This document shows, piece after piece, positions 17,293 through 25,884 of a DNA stretch of 64,000 nucleotides (the stretch's first letter is position 1; every line of letters begins with the position of its first letter). The stretch comes from Sphingopyxis sp. FD7 (GTDB lineage: Bacteria > Pseudomonadota > Alphaproteobacteria > Sphingomonadales > Sphingomonadaceae). The notes under the pieces are model-generated. The model was not told where the DNA came from. It did not search any database and saw nothing but the letters and a program-made list of their open reading frames with translations. Location of the stretch: the NCBI RefSeq assembly GCF_003609835.1, contig NZ_AP017898.1, positions 124,001-188,000 on the forward strand, read 5' to 3'. A program made the translations under genes and the position numbers.

Positions 17293-18795
17293 ATGCAGAC
17301 GATCAAGTTTCGCGCCGCGATTGTGGCTGTCGCCCTGGCTGCTTTCGCCGCCGTCCCCACTGTCCATGCCAGATCCGCCGATGCCCCGGTCACCGAAGCC
17401 GACCTCGCCGCGCATATCCGCACGCTGGCCGGCGATGCGTTCGAGGGGCGCGCGCCGGGCACCGATGGCGAGGATCGCACGATTGCCTATATCGTCGGCG
17501 AATGGGCGAAGGCGGGGCTGGAAGCCGTGCCGGGCAGCGCGACGCCGTGGCTCCAGCCGGTGCCCTTTGTCGAGACGCAGGCGCTGAGCGGCACCGCGAT
17601 GTTCAAGGTGAACGGCCGCGATTTCGCGCTCGGCGATGACGGCATCGTCGTGACCGGGCGCGATGCGTCGGTGGCGCTCGCGAGCCTTCCCGCGGTCTTC
17701 GTCGGCTATGGCATCGACGGCGCGGGGCAGGTCAACGCCGACGTCAAGGGCAAGCTCGCGATCATGCTGTTCGACAATGCGCCCTTTGGCGAAGCGCTGC
17801 CGCGCTATCGCGAGCGGCGCCAGATGCTCGCCGATGCGGGCGCGAGCGCGGTGCTGGTGATCGCGACCGACGCGGTGCCGTGGGACGCGCTGCGCGAAAG
17901 CGTCGGCAGCAAATCCATGCGCCTTGCCAGCGCCAAGGCGGGCGCGCCGGTGAGCGGCTTTCTCTCACCCGAAGCCGCCGACGCGCTGTTCAAGGCCGCG
18001 GGGCAGGATGGCGCCGCGCTGCGCGAGGCGGCCAAGGCGGCGGACTATCAGGGCGCCGTGCTGCCGGTGACGGCGGACTTCACCACGGCGTCGACGGTCC
18101 GTTTCTTTGCGAGCCACAATGTCATTGCCAGGCTGCCCGGCGCACGGCCCGACGGCAAGGCGGTGCTCTTTCTCGGCCATTGGGATCATCTCGGCATCTG
18201 CGCGCCCGAGGGCGCGGCCGACCGCATCTGCAATGGCGCGGTCGACAATGCGAGCGGGATCGCGGTGCTGATCGAGGTGGCGAAGCGGCTGGGCAGGGGC
18301 GCGCGCCCCGACCGCGACATCTATTTCCTGGCGACGACGGCGGAGGAGAAGGGTCTGCTCGGCGCGCGCTGGTTTGCCGATCATCCCGTCGTTCCGCTGT
18401 CCGACATCACCGTCGCACTCAACGTCGACACGATCGCGATCTCGCCGCGCGGCACGCCGGTCGCGACGATCGGGCGCGGCAAGCCCGCCTATGACGCGGT
18501 GGTGCGCGAGGTCGCGACGACACTCGGCCGCACGCTCGACGCGGATGGCGAGGCCGATGCCTTCATCCAGCGGCAGGATGGCTGGGCGCTCGGCGCGAAA
18601 GGCGTCACCTCGCTGATGGTCGGCGGCAGCTTTTCGGACATGGCGCTGCTCGAAGCCTTTTTGTCAGGCAATTATCACCGCGCGGGGGACAATTTCTCCG
18701 ACCAGATCCCGCTCGGCGGCGCGGCCGAGGATGCCGACCTGCATGTCGCGCTGGGACGGGCGTTTGCCGATACGAAGCGGTGGGCGGTTAAGTAG
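17293..18795 (+). CDS. Exported M28 family metallopeptidase
   Basis: A 500-residue exported aminopeptidase-like protein. The signal peptide spans about 1-27 (AAIVAVALAAFAAVPTVHA). A protease-associated (PA) domain-like insert is present in the middle, followed by the M28 zinc site: FLGHWDHLG, NGAVDNASGIAVLIEVAKRL, and LATTAEEKGLLGARWFADHP, with a C-terminal NYHRAGDNFSD. The substrate is probably peptide N termini in the periplasm. ATG 17293 starts directly at the signal peptide; an earlier in-frame ATG (17257) would add a non-signal leader. It appears monocistronic, with repeats on both sides. Confidence 0.92.
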   Translation: MQTIKFRAAIVAVALAAFAAVPTVHARSADAPVTEADLAAHIRTLAGDAFEGRAPGTDGEDRTIAYIVGEWAKAGLEAVPGSATPWLQPVPFVETQALSGTAMFKVNGRDFALGDDGIVVTGRDASVALASLPAVFVGYGIDGAGQVNADVKGKLAIMLFDNAPFGEALPRYRERRQMLADAGASAVLVIATDAVPWDALRESVGSKSMRLASAKAGAPVSGFLSPEAADALFKAAGQDGAALREAAKAADYQGAVLPVTADFTTASTVRFFASHNVIARLPGARPDGKAVLFLGHWDHLGICAPEGAADRICNGAVDNASGIAVLIEVAKRLGRGARPDRDIYFLATTAEEKGLLGARWFADHPVVPLSDITVALNVDTIAISPRGTPVATIGRGKPAYDAVVREVATTLGRTLDADGEADAFIQRQDGWALGAKGVTSLMVGGSFSDMALLEAFLSGNYHRAGDNFSDQIPLGGAAEDADLHVALGRAFADTKRWAVK

Positions 18796-18806
18796 CTCTT
18801 CTAGAG

Positions 18807-18905
18807 CGTCATTGCGAGGAGCCGGAGGCGACGCGGCAATCTCCAGCCCTCGACCTCACGCAAAGGTCGAGGGCTGGAGATTGCTTCGCTTCGCTCGCAA
18901 TGACG
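18807..18905. repeat. Long-armed inverted repeat (CGTCATTGCGAG type)
   Basis: The outer arms CGTCATTGCGAG and CTCGCAATGACG and the inner arms CAATCTCCAGCCCTCGACCT / AGGTCGAGGGCTGGAGATTG are exact complements, separated by short non-matching segments. The element sits between the convergent M28 peptidase and DAHP synthase genes. A second member with the same outer arms lies at 34765-34859, next to the 3' end of purL. Confidence 0.8.
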
Positions 18906-18914
18906 AGAATGGCG

Positions 18915-20288
18915 TTAAGCCGCCTGCTTCGCGCGATCCGCCATTTCCTGATTGAGCATTTCGGCCAGCAGGAAGGCCAGTTCGAGCGACTGCCCCGCGT
19001 TGAGGCGCGGGTCGCAATGCGTGTGATAGCGGTCGGCGAGGTCCATCTGCGTCACGTCCATCGCGCCGCCGGTGCATTCGGTGACATTCTGGCCGGTCAT
19101 TTCGATATGGATGCCGCCGCCATGCGTGCCCTCGGCGCGGTGGACGGCGAAGAAGCCGCGCACTTCGGCGAGGATGCGCTCGAACGGCCGCGTCTTGTAG
19201 CCGGTCGAGGTCTTGATGACATTGCCGTGCATCGGGTCGCACGACCAGACGACGGGATGGCCCGATTCCTTCACCGCGCGCACGAGCCTGGGCAGATGCG
19301 CCTCGATCTTGTCGTGGCCGTAACGCGTGATGAGCGTCATGCGGCCCGGCACATGATTGGGGTTGAGCGTGTCGAGCAGGCGCAGCAGCGCGTCGGGTTC
19401 GAGGCTCGGCCCGCACTTCATGCCGATGGGATTGCCGATGCCGCGCAGAAACTCGATATGCGCCGACCCCTCGAAACGGGTGCGGTCGCCGACCCACAGG
19501 AAATGGCCCGACGTGTCGTACCAGCCGCCGGTCAGGCTGTCCTGCCGGGTCAGCGCCTGCTCATAGGGGAGCAGCAGCGCTTCATGGCTGGTGTAGAAGC
19601 TGGTGCCCTTGATCTGCGGCACCGTTTCGGGCGTCACGCCGCACGCTTCCATGAAAGCGAGCGCTTCGGAAATGCGCGCGGCGGTTTCCTGATATTTCTT
19701 GGCCCACGGGCTGCGGTCCATGAAATCGTGCGTCCAGGCGTTGACCTGATGCAGATTGGCATAGCCGCCGCCCGCGAAGGCGCGCAGCAGGTTGAGCGTC
19801 GCCGCCGACTGGTTATAGGCCTTGACCATGCGCGCGGGGTCGGGCTCGCGGCCGTCGGCATCGAACGCGATGTCGTTGATGATGTCGCCGCGATAGCTTG
19901 GCAGCGACACGCCGCTCACTTCCTCCATATCCGCTGAACGCGGCTTGGCGAACTGGCCCGCCATGCGGCCGAGCTTCACCACCGGCATTTTCGATGCGAA
20001 GGTCAGCACGACCGCCATCTGAAGCAGGACGCGAAAGGTGTCGCGGATATTGTTCGGATGGAACTCGGCAAAGCTTTCGGCGCAGTCGCCGCCTTGCAGC
20101 AGAAAGGCCTTGCCCTCCGCGACGCGCGCGAGTTCGCTCGTCAATTCGCGCGCTTCGCCCGCAAAAACGAGCGGGGGATAGCCCGCAAGCTCGCGCTCGG
20201 CGGCCGCGAGCGCTTCGCCGTCGCGATAGGTGGGCAGCTGGCGGGCCTCGTGCGTGCGCCAGCTATGCGGTTGCCAGTTTTTCGTCAT
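18915..20288 (-). CDS. 3-deoxy-7-phosphoheptulonate synthase, class II
   Basis: First enzyme of the shikimate pathway, condensing phosphoenolpyruvate with erythrose 4-phosphate. At 457 residues it is the plant/actinobacterial class II type. Signature segments are [71 protein letters not shown] and [17 protein letters not shown], covering substrate and metal sites. It looks monocistronic with a 251-bp upstream gap. No class I enzyme is seen in the window. Feedback regulation cannot be read from the sequence. Confidence 0.95.
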   Translation of the reverse strand: MTKNWQPHSWRTHEARQLPTYRDGEALAAAERELAGYPPLVFAGEARELTSELARVAEGKAFLLQGGDCAESFAEFHPNNIRDTFRVLLQMAVVLTFASKMPVVKLGRMAGQFAKPRSADMEEVSGVSLPSYRGDIINDIAFDADGREPDPARMVKAYNQSAATLNLLRAFAGGGYANLHQVNAWTHDFMDRSPWAKKYQETAARISEALAFMEACGVTPETVPQIKGTSFYTSHEALLLPYEQALTRQDSLTGGWYDTSGHFLWVGDRTRFEGSAHIEFLRGIGNPIGMKCGPSLEPDALLRLLDTLNPNHVPGRMTLITRYGHDKIEAHLPRLVRAVKESGHPVVWSCDPMHGNVIKTSTGYKTRPFERILAEVRGFFAVHRAEGTHGGGIHIEMTGQNVTECTGGAMDVTQMDLADRYHTHCDPRLNAGQSLELAFLLAEMLNQEMADRAKQAA

Positions 20289-20539
20289 CTGCCTGTCATT
20301 TCATCTTCGAATCATGCGCCCCATGGCGCGAATGCCCCGCCGGTGCAATGTTTGCCGGGCGCGCGAGGCCGAAAATTAGCATTATCGTGACCTTTGCGCA
20401 CCTATGCTTTTCTTAGGGCCAGGGAACTGATAGTTTATTGCAGGCTTGGCGCGGTGGCGGCGCGATCCAAGGGACAGGGCTATCGACAACGTCATTCACC
20501 CAATGGCCCGATCGCGGGCCGGGATGCGAGCGATTGGCT

Positions 20540-21232
20540 ATGGCGAGTTTCGACTCCGCGTGGTTCCTTTACGGGGCGTTGCTGCTCCTTCTGGCGACAA
20601 GCTTTGTCGTACGCATCGACTATGCGCGCATCGGGCTGGCCGCGGCGGCGTTCGTCGCGCTGCCGCTCACCCTCTTTCGCGCCGCCGACCCCGGCTACAG
20701 CCTGCTCGTGCTCGCGATCCTCGTGGTCAATATCGGCATTCTCGCGCGGCTGTGGCTGCGCGGGACGAAAGTGCGCTTCTCGCCCGAGGATGAGGAGTTG
20801 CGGCGGCGGCATTTTCCGGGGCTGGGCGCACACGCCGCGCGCGGGCTGATCGATCAGGGGCACTGGATTTCGGCGAAGCGCGGCGAGGTGCTGATCCGCG
20901 AGAATCAGGCGGCGCCCAGCCTTTTCTATCTCGCCGACGGCCAAGCGACGATTCTGTGCGACGGCGCCGAGGTCGGGCGCCTCGCCGACGGCGAGCTGAT
21001 CGGCGAGGCGACGGTGCTCGATGGATCGCACGCGACGGGGACGGTCGTGCTCGCCAGCAATGCGCGGCTGTGGTTCGTCCCCGCGGCGGCGCTGCGCGCC
21101 TATCTCGCGGCCAACCCCGGTATCGCGGCCGAACTGCACGAAGGCTTCGCCCGCGCGCTGCGCGGCAAGCTGGCGAACGCCAACACGCGCATCGCCGACC
21201 GCGCGCCCGCTTCCTCGGCATCGGCTGCTTGA
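20540..21232 (+). CDS. Membrane protein with a cyclic-nucleotide-binding-like domain (Popeye-like architecture)
   Basis: A 230-residue protein with three hydrophobic segments in the first 75 residues (WFLYGALLLLLATSFVV, IGLAAAAFVALPLTLF, SLLVLAILVVNIGILARLWL), followed by a cytosolic cNMP-binding-like beta barrel (about 100-210: LIRENQAAPSLFYLADGQATI, GRLADGELIGEATVLDG). The GEL/IGE region resembles a phosphate-binding cassette, but the usual arginine is not evident, so ligand binding is uncertain. Three membrane helices plus one cNMP domain is the Popeye-domain layout. ATG 20540 is chosen because codons upstream lack coding character. Confidence 0.75.
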   Translation: MASFDSAWFLYGALLLLLATSFVVRIDYARIGLAAAAFVALPLTLFRAADPGYSLLVLAILVVNIGILARLWLRGTKVRFSPEDEELRRRHFPGLGAHAARGLIDQGHWISAKRGEVLIRENQAAPSLFYLADGQATILCDGAEVGRLADGELIGEATVLDGSHATGTVVLASNARLWFVPAAALRAYLAANPGIAAELHEGFARALRGKLANANTRIADRAPASSASAA

Positions 21233-21271
21233 GCCTCGAATCTGCAACGCGCTGCTGCTAATCACGCGTCC

Positions 21272-21622
21272 ATGGCGATGATTCTTTATGGCATTCCCAA
21301 TTGCGACACGGTGAAAAAGGCGCGGCGCTGGCTCGACGATCGCGGCGTCGCATACCGATTTCATGATTTCCGCAAGGACGGGCTGGACCCTGACCGCCTG
21401 CAAGGCTGGATCGATGCCGTCGGTTGGGAAAAGCTGCTCAACAAGGGCGGCACGACCTTTCGCAAATTGCCCGATGAAGCCAGGGTCGGACTGGATGCCG
21501 CTTCGGCCAGGGCGTTGATGCTCGAACAACCGGCGATGATCCGGCGGCCGGTCGTCGAGACCGCGAATGGAATCAGCGTCGGTTTTTCCGCCGACGACTG
21601 GCAGGCGCGCTTTGCGGCATGA
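21272..21622 (+). CDS. ArsC/Spx family protein (YffB-like)
   Basis: A 116-residue thioredoxin-fold protein of the ArsC family, YffB subgroup. MILYGIPNCDTVKKARRWLDD carries the single Cys (NCDTVKKA) used by glutaredoxin-type arsenate reductases, followed by YRFHDFRKDGLD and, late, RPVVE. YffB proteins are thought to be thiol reductases rather than true arsenate reductases; no ars genes are nearby. Its stop overlaps the start of the next gene (ATGA), indicating translational coupling. Confidence 0.88.
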   Translation: MAMILYGIPNCDTVKKARRWLDDRGVAYRFHDFRKDGLDPDRLQGWIDAVGWEKLLNKGGTTFRKLPDEARVGLDAASARALMLEQPAMIRRPVVETANGISVGFSADDWQARFAA

Positions 21623-22686
21623 TGCGCGCGCTTGCGGCCATGCTGGCCTTGATGCTGTCCGCCGGCTGCTCGGCTGATCCGGTGATGGCGGAGCCCACGC
21701 TCGACGGTAAGCCGCCCATCGTCATCGCGCATCGCGGCGCGTCGGGCGAGCGGCCCGAACATACGCTGGCGAGCTACAGGCTGGCGATCGAACAGGGCGC
21801 CGATTTCATCGAGCCCGATCTCGTGCTCACGCGCGACGGCGTCCTCGTCGCGCGTCACGAGAACGAGATTTCGGAAACCACCGACGTCGCGGATCGTCCC
21901 GAGTTTGCCGATCGCAAGGCGACGAAGATGATCGACGGCAAAGAGGTGACCGGCTGGTTCACCGAGGATTTCACGCTCGCCGAGCTCAAGACGCTGCGCG
22001 CGAAGGAACGGCTGCCGCAGCTGCGCGGGACGGCGTTCGACGGGCGGTTCGAGGTGCCGACCTTCGAGGAGATATTGACGCTGCTCGCCGAGGCGAACCG
22101 CGGACGCAGCGTGCCGGTCGGCGTCTATCCGGAGACCAAGCATCCGAGCTATTTCGCGTCGATCGGCCTGCCGCACGACGCGCCCTTGCTCGCGCTGCTC
22201 GATCGATTCGGCTATCGCGGACGCAGCGCGCCGGTGTTCATCCAGAGCTTCGAGGTCGGCAATCTGATGGACCTGCGCGCGAAGAGCGACCTGCCGTTGA
22301 TCCAGCTCGTCGATGCGAGCGGCGGCCCCGCCGACCGGCCCGATACGAGCTATGCCGCCATGACGTCGCCTGCGGGACTCAGAATGATCGCCGCCTATGC
22401 CGACGGCATCGGACCCAACAAGACGATGATCATCCCGCGCGGCGCTCTGGGATCACTGGGCGAGCCGACGAATTTGGTTCGCGATGCGCACGCCGCGGGG
22501 CTCAAGGTCCATCCATGGACGTTCCGCCGGGAGAATTATTTCCTGCCGCTCGGCAACAAGGGCGGGGTCAATCCCGCGGGCCACGGCGACCTGGGCGGCG
22601 AGATCGAGGCCTATCTTGCCACCGGTATCGACGGGCTGTTCAGCGACAATGTGCGCGAAGCGGTGGCGGCGCGGACGGGACGTTGA
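21619..22686 (+). CDS. Glycerophosphodiester phosphodiesterase, lipoprotein
   Basis: A 355-residue GDPD-family enzyme hydrolysing glycerophosphodiesters to glycerol 3-phosphate and an alcohol. The N terminus has a lipobox (LMLSAGC), so the mature protein should be membrane-anchored in the periplasm. Catalytic motifs are VIAHRGASGERPEHTLASY, GADFIEPDLVLTRDGVLVARH and GVYPETKHPSYF, with a C-terminal GIDGLFSDN. It is of the longer GlpQ type. The start codon lies within the stop region of the YffB-like gene (4-nt overlap). Confidence 0.93.
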   Translation: MMRALAAMLALMLSAGCSADPVMAEPTLDGKPPIVIAHRGASGERPEHTLASYRLAIEQGADFIEPDLVLTRDGVLVARHENEISETTDVADRPEFADRKATKMIDGKEVTGWFTEDFTLAELKTLRAKERLPQLRGTAFDGRFEVPTFEEILTLLAEANRGRSVPVGVYPETKHPSYFASIGLPHDAPLLALLDRFGYRGRSAPVFIQSFEVGNLMDLRAKSDLPLIQLVDASGGPADRPDTSYAAMTSPAGLRMIAAYADGIGPNKTMIIPRGALGSLGEPTNLVRDAHAAGLKVHPWTFRRENYFLPLGNKGGVNPAGHGDLGGEIEAYLATGIDGLFSDNVREAVAARTGR

Positions 22687-22902
22687 TTTTTCGAGCGTTT
22701 GGCTTCGGCTGAAACCGGCCCTCGATTTCACCGTCGTCCAGGACTTGATGCGGAACCGATCGCAGCGCCGACGTCATGGATCCCGGATCGGGTCACGGAT
22801 GACGAAGGTTGGCAGCCTTCGCTCCCCTTCCGAAAAACGCCGCAAGCCCGACCCGACGCCCCCGGGGAGGTGGCGCGGGCCGGGCCGCGCGGCCGCGCTG
22901 GC

Positions 22903-23124
22903 TCAGCCCTGACCGTCCTTCCACTGGAACACGGCTTCGAGCGGCTTTCCAAAGACGCGCGCGATGCGGAAGGCGACTTCGAGCGAGGGAGAATATTTGC
23001 CCTGCTCGATCGCGGCGATCGTCTGCCGCGTCACCCCCACGCGCTCGCCAAGTTCGGCCTGCGTCATTTCACCGGCCAGGAAACGCAGCGTGCGAATATC
23101 GTTGTCGAAGGGCGGCTTAGCCAT
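22903..23124 (-). CDS. Small XRE-type helix-turn-helix regulator
   Basis: A 73-residue DNA-binding protein consisting of one HTH domain (about 10-65). MTQAELGERVGVTRQTIAAIEQGKYSPSLE is the classic helix 2 - turn - recognition helix. Small regulators of this form (COG1476-like) are usually encoded with a membrane protein. Here the gene overlaps the preceding membrane-protein gene by 8 nt (ATGGCTAA), so it is translationally coupled as the third gene of a leftward operon. It may act on the inverted repeat at 24062-24083 (inference). Confidence 0.92.
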   Translation of the reverse strand: MAKPPFDNDIRTLRFLAGEMTQAELGERVGVTRQTIAAIEQGKYSPSLEVAFRIARVFGKPLEAVFQWKDGQG

Positions 23125-23605
23125 GCCAGCCCCTCCGGTAGCTCATCAGGACGACCACGCTGTTCACCAGTTCGGCAAGCACGATCGCGAGCAGGCCGCA
23201 ATTCGCCAGCGCCGCGCCGCTTTCCACGAAGGGCATGTAGACGCCGACGACCATCATGCCGACCAGCAGGACATAATAAGCGGCGGCGGCTCCGCGTCGA
23301 CGGATCGCGCGATCGCGCTCGTCGGCGCGCGCGCGCTCCGATTTCGGTGCCTGCGCCGACAGGATGATCGTGCCGACGATGACCGTGACGGCGTGGGCCA
23401 CGGCGACCGATCCGAAGAGCCACAGCATCGGAAACACCTCGCGTCCGGCGGGATGCCCGGAGAGGAGAAGCCCGAAATAGAGGGTGTAGGCCGCGGCCAT
23501 CGCGATGACGTTCAGCCAGGCGGTCTTTTCGCGGAAGTTCATGGGCAGCTCTCCGGGTTCGGCGCCGGCGAGCCGCCGCGCGGATTCGAGGATCGCGGGC
23601 GACAT
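23117..23605 (-). CDS. Four-helix membrane protein, paralog of the upstream gene
   Basis: A 162-residue integral membrane protein of unknown function with four predicted transmembrane segments. It contains NFREKTAWLNVIAMAAAY near the N terminus, a cytosolic DERDRAIRRRG loop, and a C-terminal MSYRRGWHG. These three blocks match the upstream gene (FREK, DERDR, YRRG), so the two arose by tandem duplication. The start at 23605 lies 3 nt after the previous stop and its first codons keep the local GC3 bias. An alternative ATG at 23542, after GGAGAG, would align exactly with the paralog's start. Confidence 0.8.
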   Translation of the reverse strand: MSPAILESARRLAGAEPGELPMNFREKTAWLNVIAMAAAYTLYFGLLLSGHPAGREVFPMLWLFGSVAVAHAVTVIVGTIILSAQAPKSERARADERDRAIRRRGAAAAYYVLLVGMMVVGVYMPFVESGAALANCGLLAIVLAELVNSVVVLMSYRRGWHG

Positions 23606-23608
23606 GGT

Positions 23609-24031
23609 TCAATAGCCCCGGCGATAGAGGTAGAGCTGGGCGCCGATCCGCACGAGTTCGGCAACAACGACGATCGCGAGCAACAGGTTGAGCTGCTGCG
23701 CCTGGCTGACTCCGCTGAAAATCAGGAAGATATTGATCCAGATGCCGACGACGAGCGGATAATAGGCGTAGTGCGTCCCGCGCACATGAAAGCTGCGGTC
23801 GCGTTCGTCCTCCTTCAGCTCGACTTCGCCGGGACTCCGGAACGCCAGCACGGCGGTCGCGATCGACATCGACGCGATGATCGCGATCGTCGCCGGAATG
23901 ATCATTCCCACCGATGCCCACACGCCCGCCGGGCTGGCGACGAGGTGCCAGGGATAGGCGAGGAAATACCAGCCAAAGGCGGCCGCCATCGACACCAGCG
24001 CTACCCAGTGGATCTTTTCACGAAACGCCAT
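23609..24031 (-). CDS. Four-helix membrane protein, first gene of an XRE-membrane protein operon
   Basis: A 140-residue integral membrane protein of unknown function with four predicted helices, signature FREKIHWVALVSMAAAF, DERDRSFHVRGTHYAYY and a C-terminal LYLYRRGY. ATG 24031 is chosen because GGAG lies 6 nt before it, whereas in-frame ATGs at 24043 and 24103 lack a ribosome site, and 24103 lies upstream of the AT-rich candidate promoter. It leads a three-gene leftward operon with its paralog and a small XRE regulator. Related membrane/XRE pairs are common but their job is unknown. Confidence 0.8.
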   Translation of the reverse strand: MAFREKIHWVALVSMAAAFGWYFLAYPWHLVASPAGVWASVGMIIPATIAIIASMSIATAVLAFRSPGEVELKEDERDRSFHVRGTHYAYYPLVVGIWINIFLIFSGVSQAQQLNLLLAIVVVAELVRIGAQLYLYRRGY

Positions 24032-24061
24032 TTCCAACTCCATGTCAGGTGATATGAACTC

Positions 24062-24090
24062 AATGTTCGATATTTTTAACATTAAGTCAA
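24062..24090 (-). promoter_or_regulatory. AT-rich promoter region with AATGTT-N10-AACATT inverted repeat
   Basis: A perfect 6-10-6 inverted repeat, AATGTT (24062-24067) and AACATT (24078-24083), lies about 30 bp upstream of the chosen start of the membrane-protein operon. Reading leftward, TTGACT at 24090-24085 could be a -35 element overlapping the repeat region; no good -10 is evident. The block is conspicuously AT-rich for this genome. It is a plausible operator for the XRE protein encoded in the same operon. Confidence 0.45.
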
Positions 24091-24156
24091 GAATAATCGA
24101 CATGACTGGGCTTTGCCGCTTTCGCCGCGGCGCGTTACCGGCTAAGCCCCGGCGCC

Positions 24157-25020
24157 ATGTCCACGCTCCCCAAAACGCTCACCCTCGACACCTCCACGAG
24201 CCGCGCGAATCCGACGCCGCAGCCGATGAAGCGGCTGACGGTGCCGCGCATCCGCCAGCGCAAAGGCGGCGAGCCGATCGTGATGCTCACCGCCTATACG
24301 GTGCGCATGGCGCAGTTGCTCGACCCGCATTGCGACATGCTGCTCGTCGGCGATTCGCTCGCGCAGGTGATCTATGGCCTGCCGCACACGGTCGGGGTGA
24401 CGATGGAGATGATGGCGCTGCACGGCGCCGCGGTGGTGCGCGGCAGCTACCACGCCGCAGTGATCGTCGACATGCCCTTCGGCAGCTATGAAGGCAGTCC
24501 CGAGCAGGCGTTCGACAATGCCGCGCGGCTGCTCAAGGAAACGGGCGCCGCGGCGGTGAAGGTCGAGGGCGGCAAGGTTCTCGCCCCGACGATCGAGTTT
24601 CTGACCCAGCGCGGCATCCCGGTGATGGGCCATGTCGGCCTGACGCCGCAGGCGGTGAACATCCTCGGCGGCTATGGCGTGCGCGGCAAGAGCGAGGAAG
24701 AGGCCCGCTCGATCGTCGAGGATGCGGTCGCGGTGGCGCAGGCGGGCGCCTTTTCGATCGTGATCGAGGGGGTGCTCGAATCGATCGCGATCGAGATCAC
24801 GAACAAGGTCGCCTGCCCGACGATCGGCATCGGCGCATCGGCGCAGTGCGACGGCCAGGTGCTCGTCACCGACGATATGCTGGGCATGTTCGAGCGCGTC
24901 CCGAAATTCGTCAAACGCTATCAGGACATGGCGGGCGTCGTCAGCGGCGCGGTGCAGGATTATGCGGGTGAAGTCAGATCCCGTTCATTCCCGACCGAGG
25001 ATCAGATTTACGCCGGTTGA
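24157..25020 (+). CDS. panB: 3-methyl-2-oxobutanoate hydroxymethyltransferase
   Basis: Ketopantoate synthesis step of the pantothenate/CoA pathway, using methylene-tetrahydrofolate. The 287-residue TIM barrel shows [32 protein letters not shown] (Mg-binding Asp in VGDS), [47 protein letters not shown] and [14 protein letters not shown]. It is divergent from the XRE/membrane-protein operon and followed by the YfgM-bamB-der group. panC is not adjacent. Confidence 0.96.
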   Translation: MSTLPKTLTLDTSTSRANPTPQPMKRLTVPRIRQRKGGEPIVMLTAYTVRMAQLLDPHCDMLLVGDSLAQVIYGLPHTVGVTMEMMALHGAAVVRGSYHAAVIVDMPFGSYEGSPEQAFDNAARLLKETGAAAVKVEGGKVLAPTIEFLTQRGIPVMGHVGLTPQAVNILGGYGVRGKSEEEARSIVEDAVAVAQAGAFSIVIEGVLESIAIEITNKVACPTIGIGASAQCDGQVLVTDDMLGMFERVPKFVKRYQDMAGVVSGAVQDYAGEVRSRSFPTEDQIYAG

Positions 25021-25121
25021 TTGACCCCGCGTGTCCACAAGTGAAACGCTTGGCCTTTCCCCGTGCCGTCGCTAAGGAAGCGGGCCGGCCTCGCGCCGTC
25101 ACGAAGTTTACGGAGGTTTGA

Positions 25122-25883
25122 TTGGCCCTGAGCCCGACGAATGACGCCGCGCTGTTGCAGGAAGTCGATGAAGCCGTTCGCAAGGATCGGCTCGACACGA
25201 TCATGCAGCGCTATGGCCGCTGGATCATCGGCGGCGTGCTGGCGATCCTGCTGGCCTTTGGCGGCTATCTTTACTGGAACCACCGGCAGGAGGTCGCGCG
25301 CGGCGAACAGGCCGAACAGCTGATCGCGGCGCTCGACAAGCTTCAGACCAACCAGCCGCGCGCCGCGGCGAGCGAACTGGAGAAGATCGCTGCCGAAGGC
25401 ACCCCGGCCTATCGCGCCGCGGCGCTTATGCAGCAGGCGAATATCAAGGCCGGTGCGGGCGACCTCAAGGCCGCCGCCGCGCTGATGGCCAAGATCGTCG
25501 CCGATACCGAGGTCGATCGGTCGCTTCGCGACCTCGCGCTCATTCGCCAGACGGCGTTCGAATATGACACGCTGAAGCCCGAGGCGGTGATCGCGCGGAT
25601 GAAGCCGATCGTCGATGCCAGGGATCCCGCGTCGAGCTGGTTCGCCAGCGCCGCCGAATTGTCGGCGAGCGCGCATTACCGGCTCGGCCAGTTCGACCAG
25701 GCGGGCGCGCTCTATGGCCGGATCGCCAAATTGCCCGACCTTACCCGGTCGCTGCAATCGCGTTCGGTCCAGATGGCGGGGATGCTGGGCGTCGATGCCG
25801 TCGCCGACCGCGCCGCCGACAGCGTCGCCGCCGAGCAGAAAGGCGCGGCGTCCGCCGCCCCGAAGACTGAGGAAGCCAAATAA
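25122..25883 (+). CDS. YfgM-like tetratricopeptide-fold membrane protein
   Basis: A 253-residue protein with one N-terminal membrane anchor (about 30-48, WIIGGVLAILLAFGGYLYW) and a periplasmic helical region of TPR type (ALMQQANIKAGAGDLKAAAALMAKI and following pairs), the YfgM/TPR_21 layout. Escherichia coli YfgM works with PpiD at the SecYEG translocon and is also encoded beside bamB and der. The likely start is TTG 25122, 6 nt after GGAGG. The bamB ATG is one base after its stop. Confidence 0.88.
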   Translation: MALSPTNDAALLQEVDEAVRKDRLDTIMQRYGRWIIGGVLAILLAFGGYLYWNHRQEVARGEQAEQLIAALDKLQTNQPRAAASELEKIAAEGTPAYRAAALMQQANIKAGAGDLKAAAALMAKIVADTEVDRSLRDLALIRQTAFEYDTLKPEAVIARMKPIVDARDPASSWFASAAELSASAHYRLGQFDQAGALYGRIAKLPDLTRSLQSRSVQMAGMLGVDAVADRAADSVAAEQKGAASAAPKTEEAK

Positions 25884-25884
25884 T

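Noticed and set aside
25615..25884. N-terminal extension of bamB
   Set aside because: It would overlap the YfgM-like gene; the lipoprotein signal begins at 25885.
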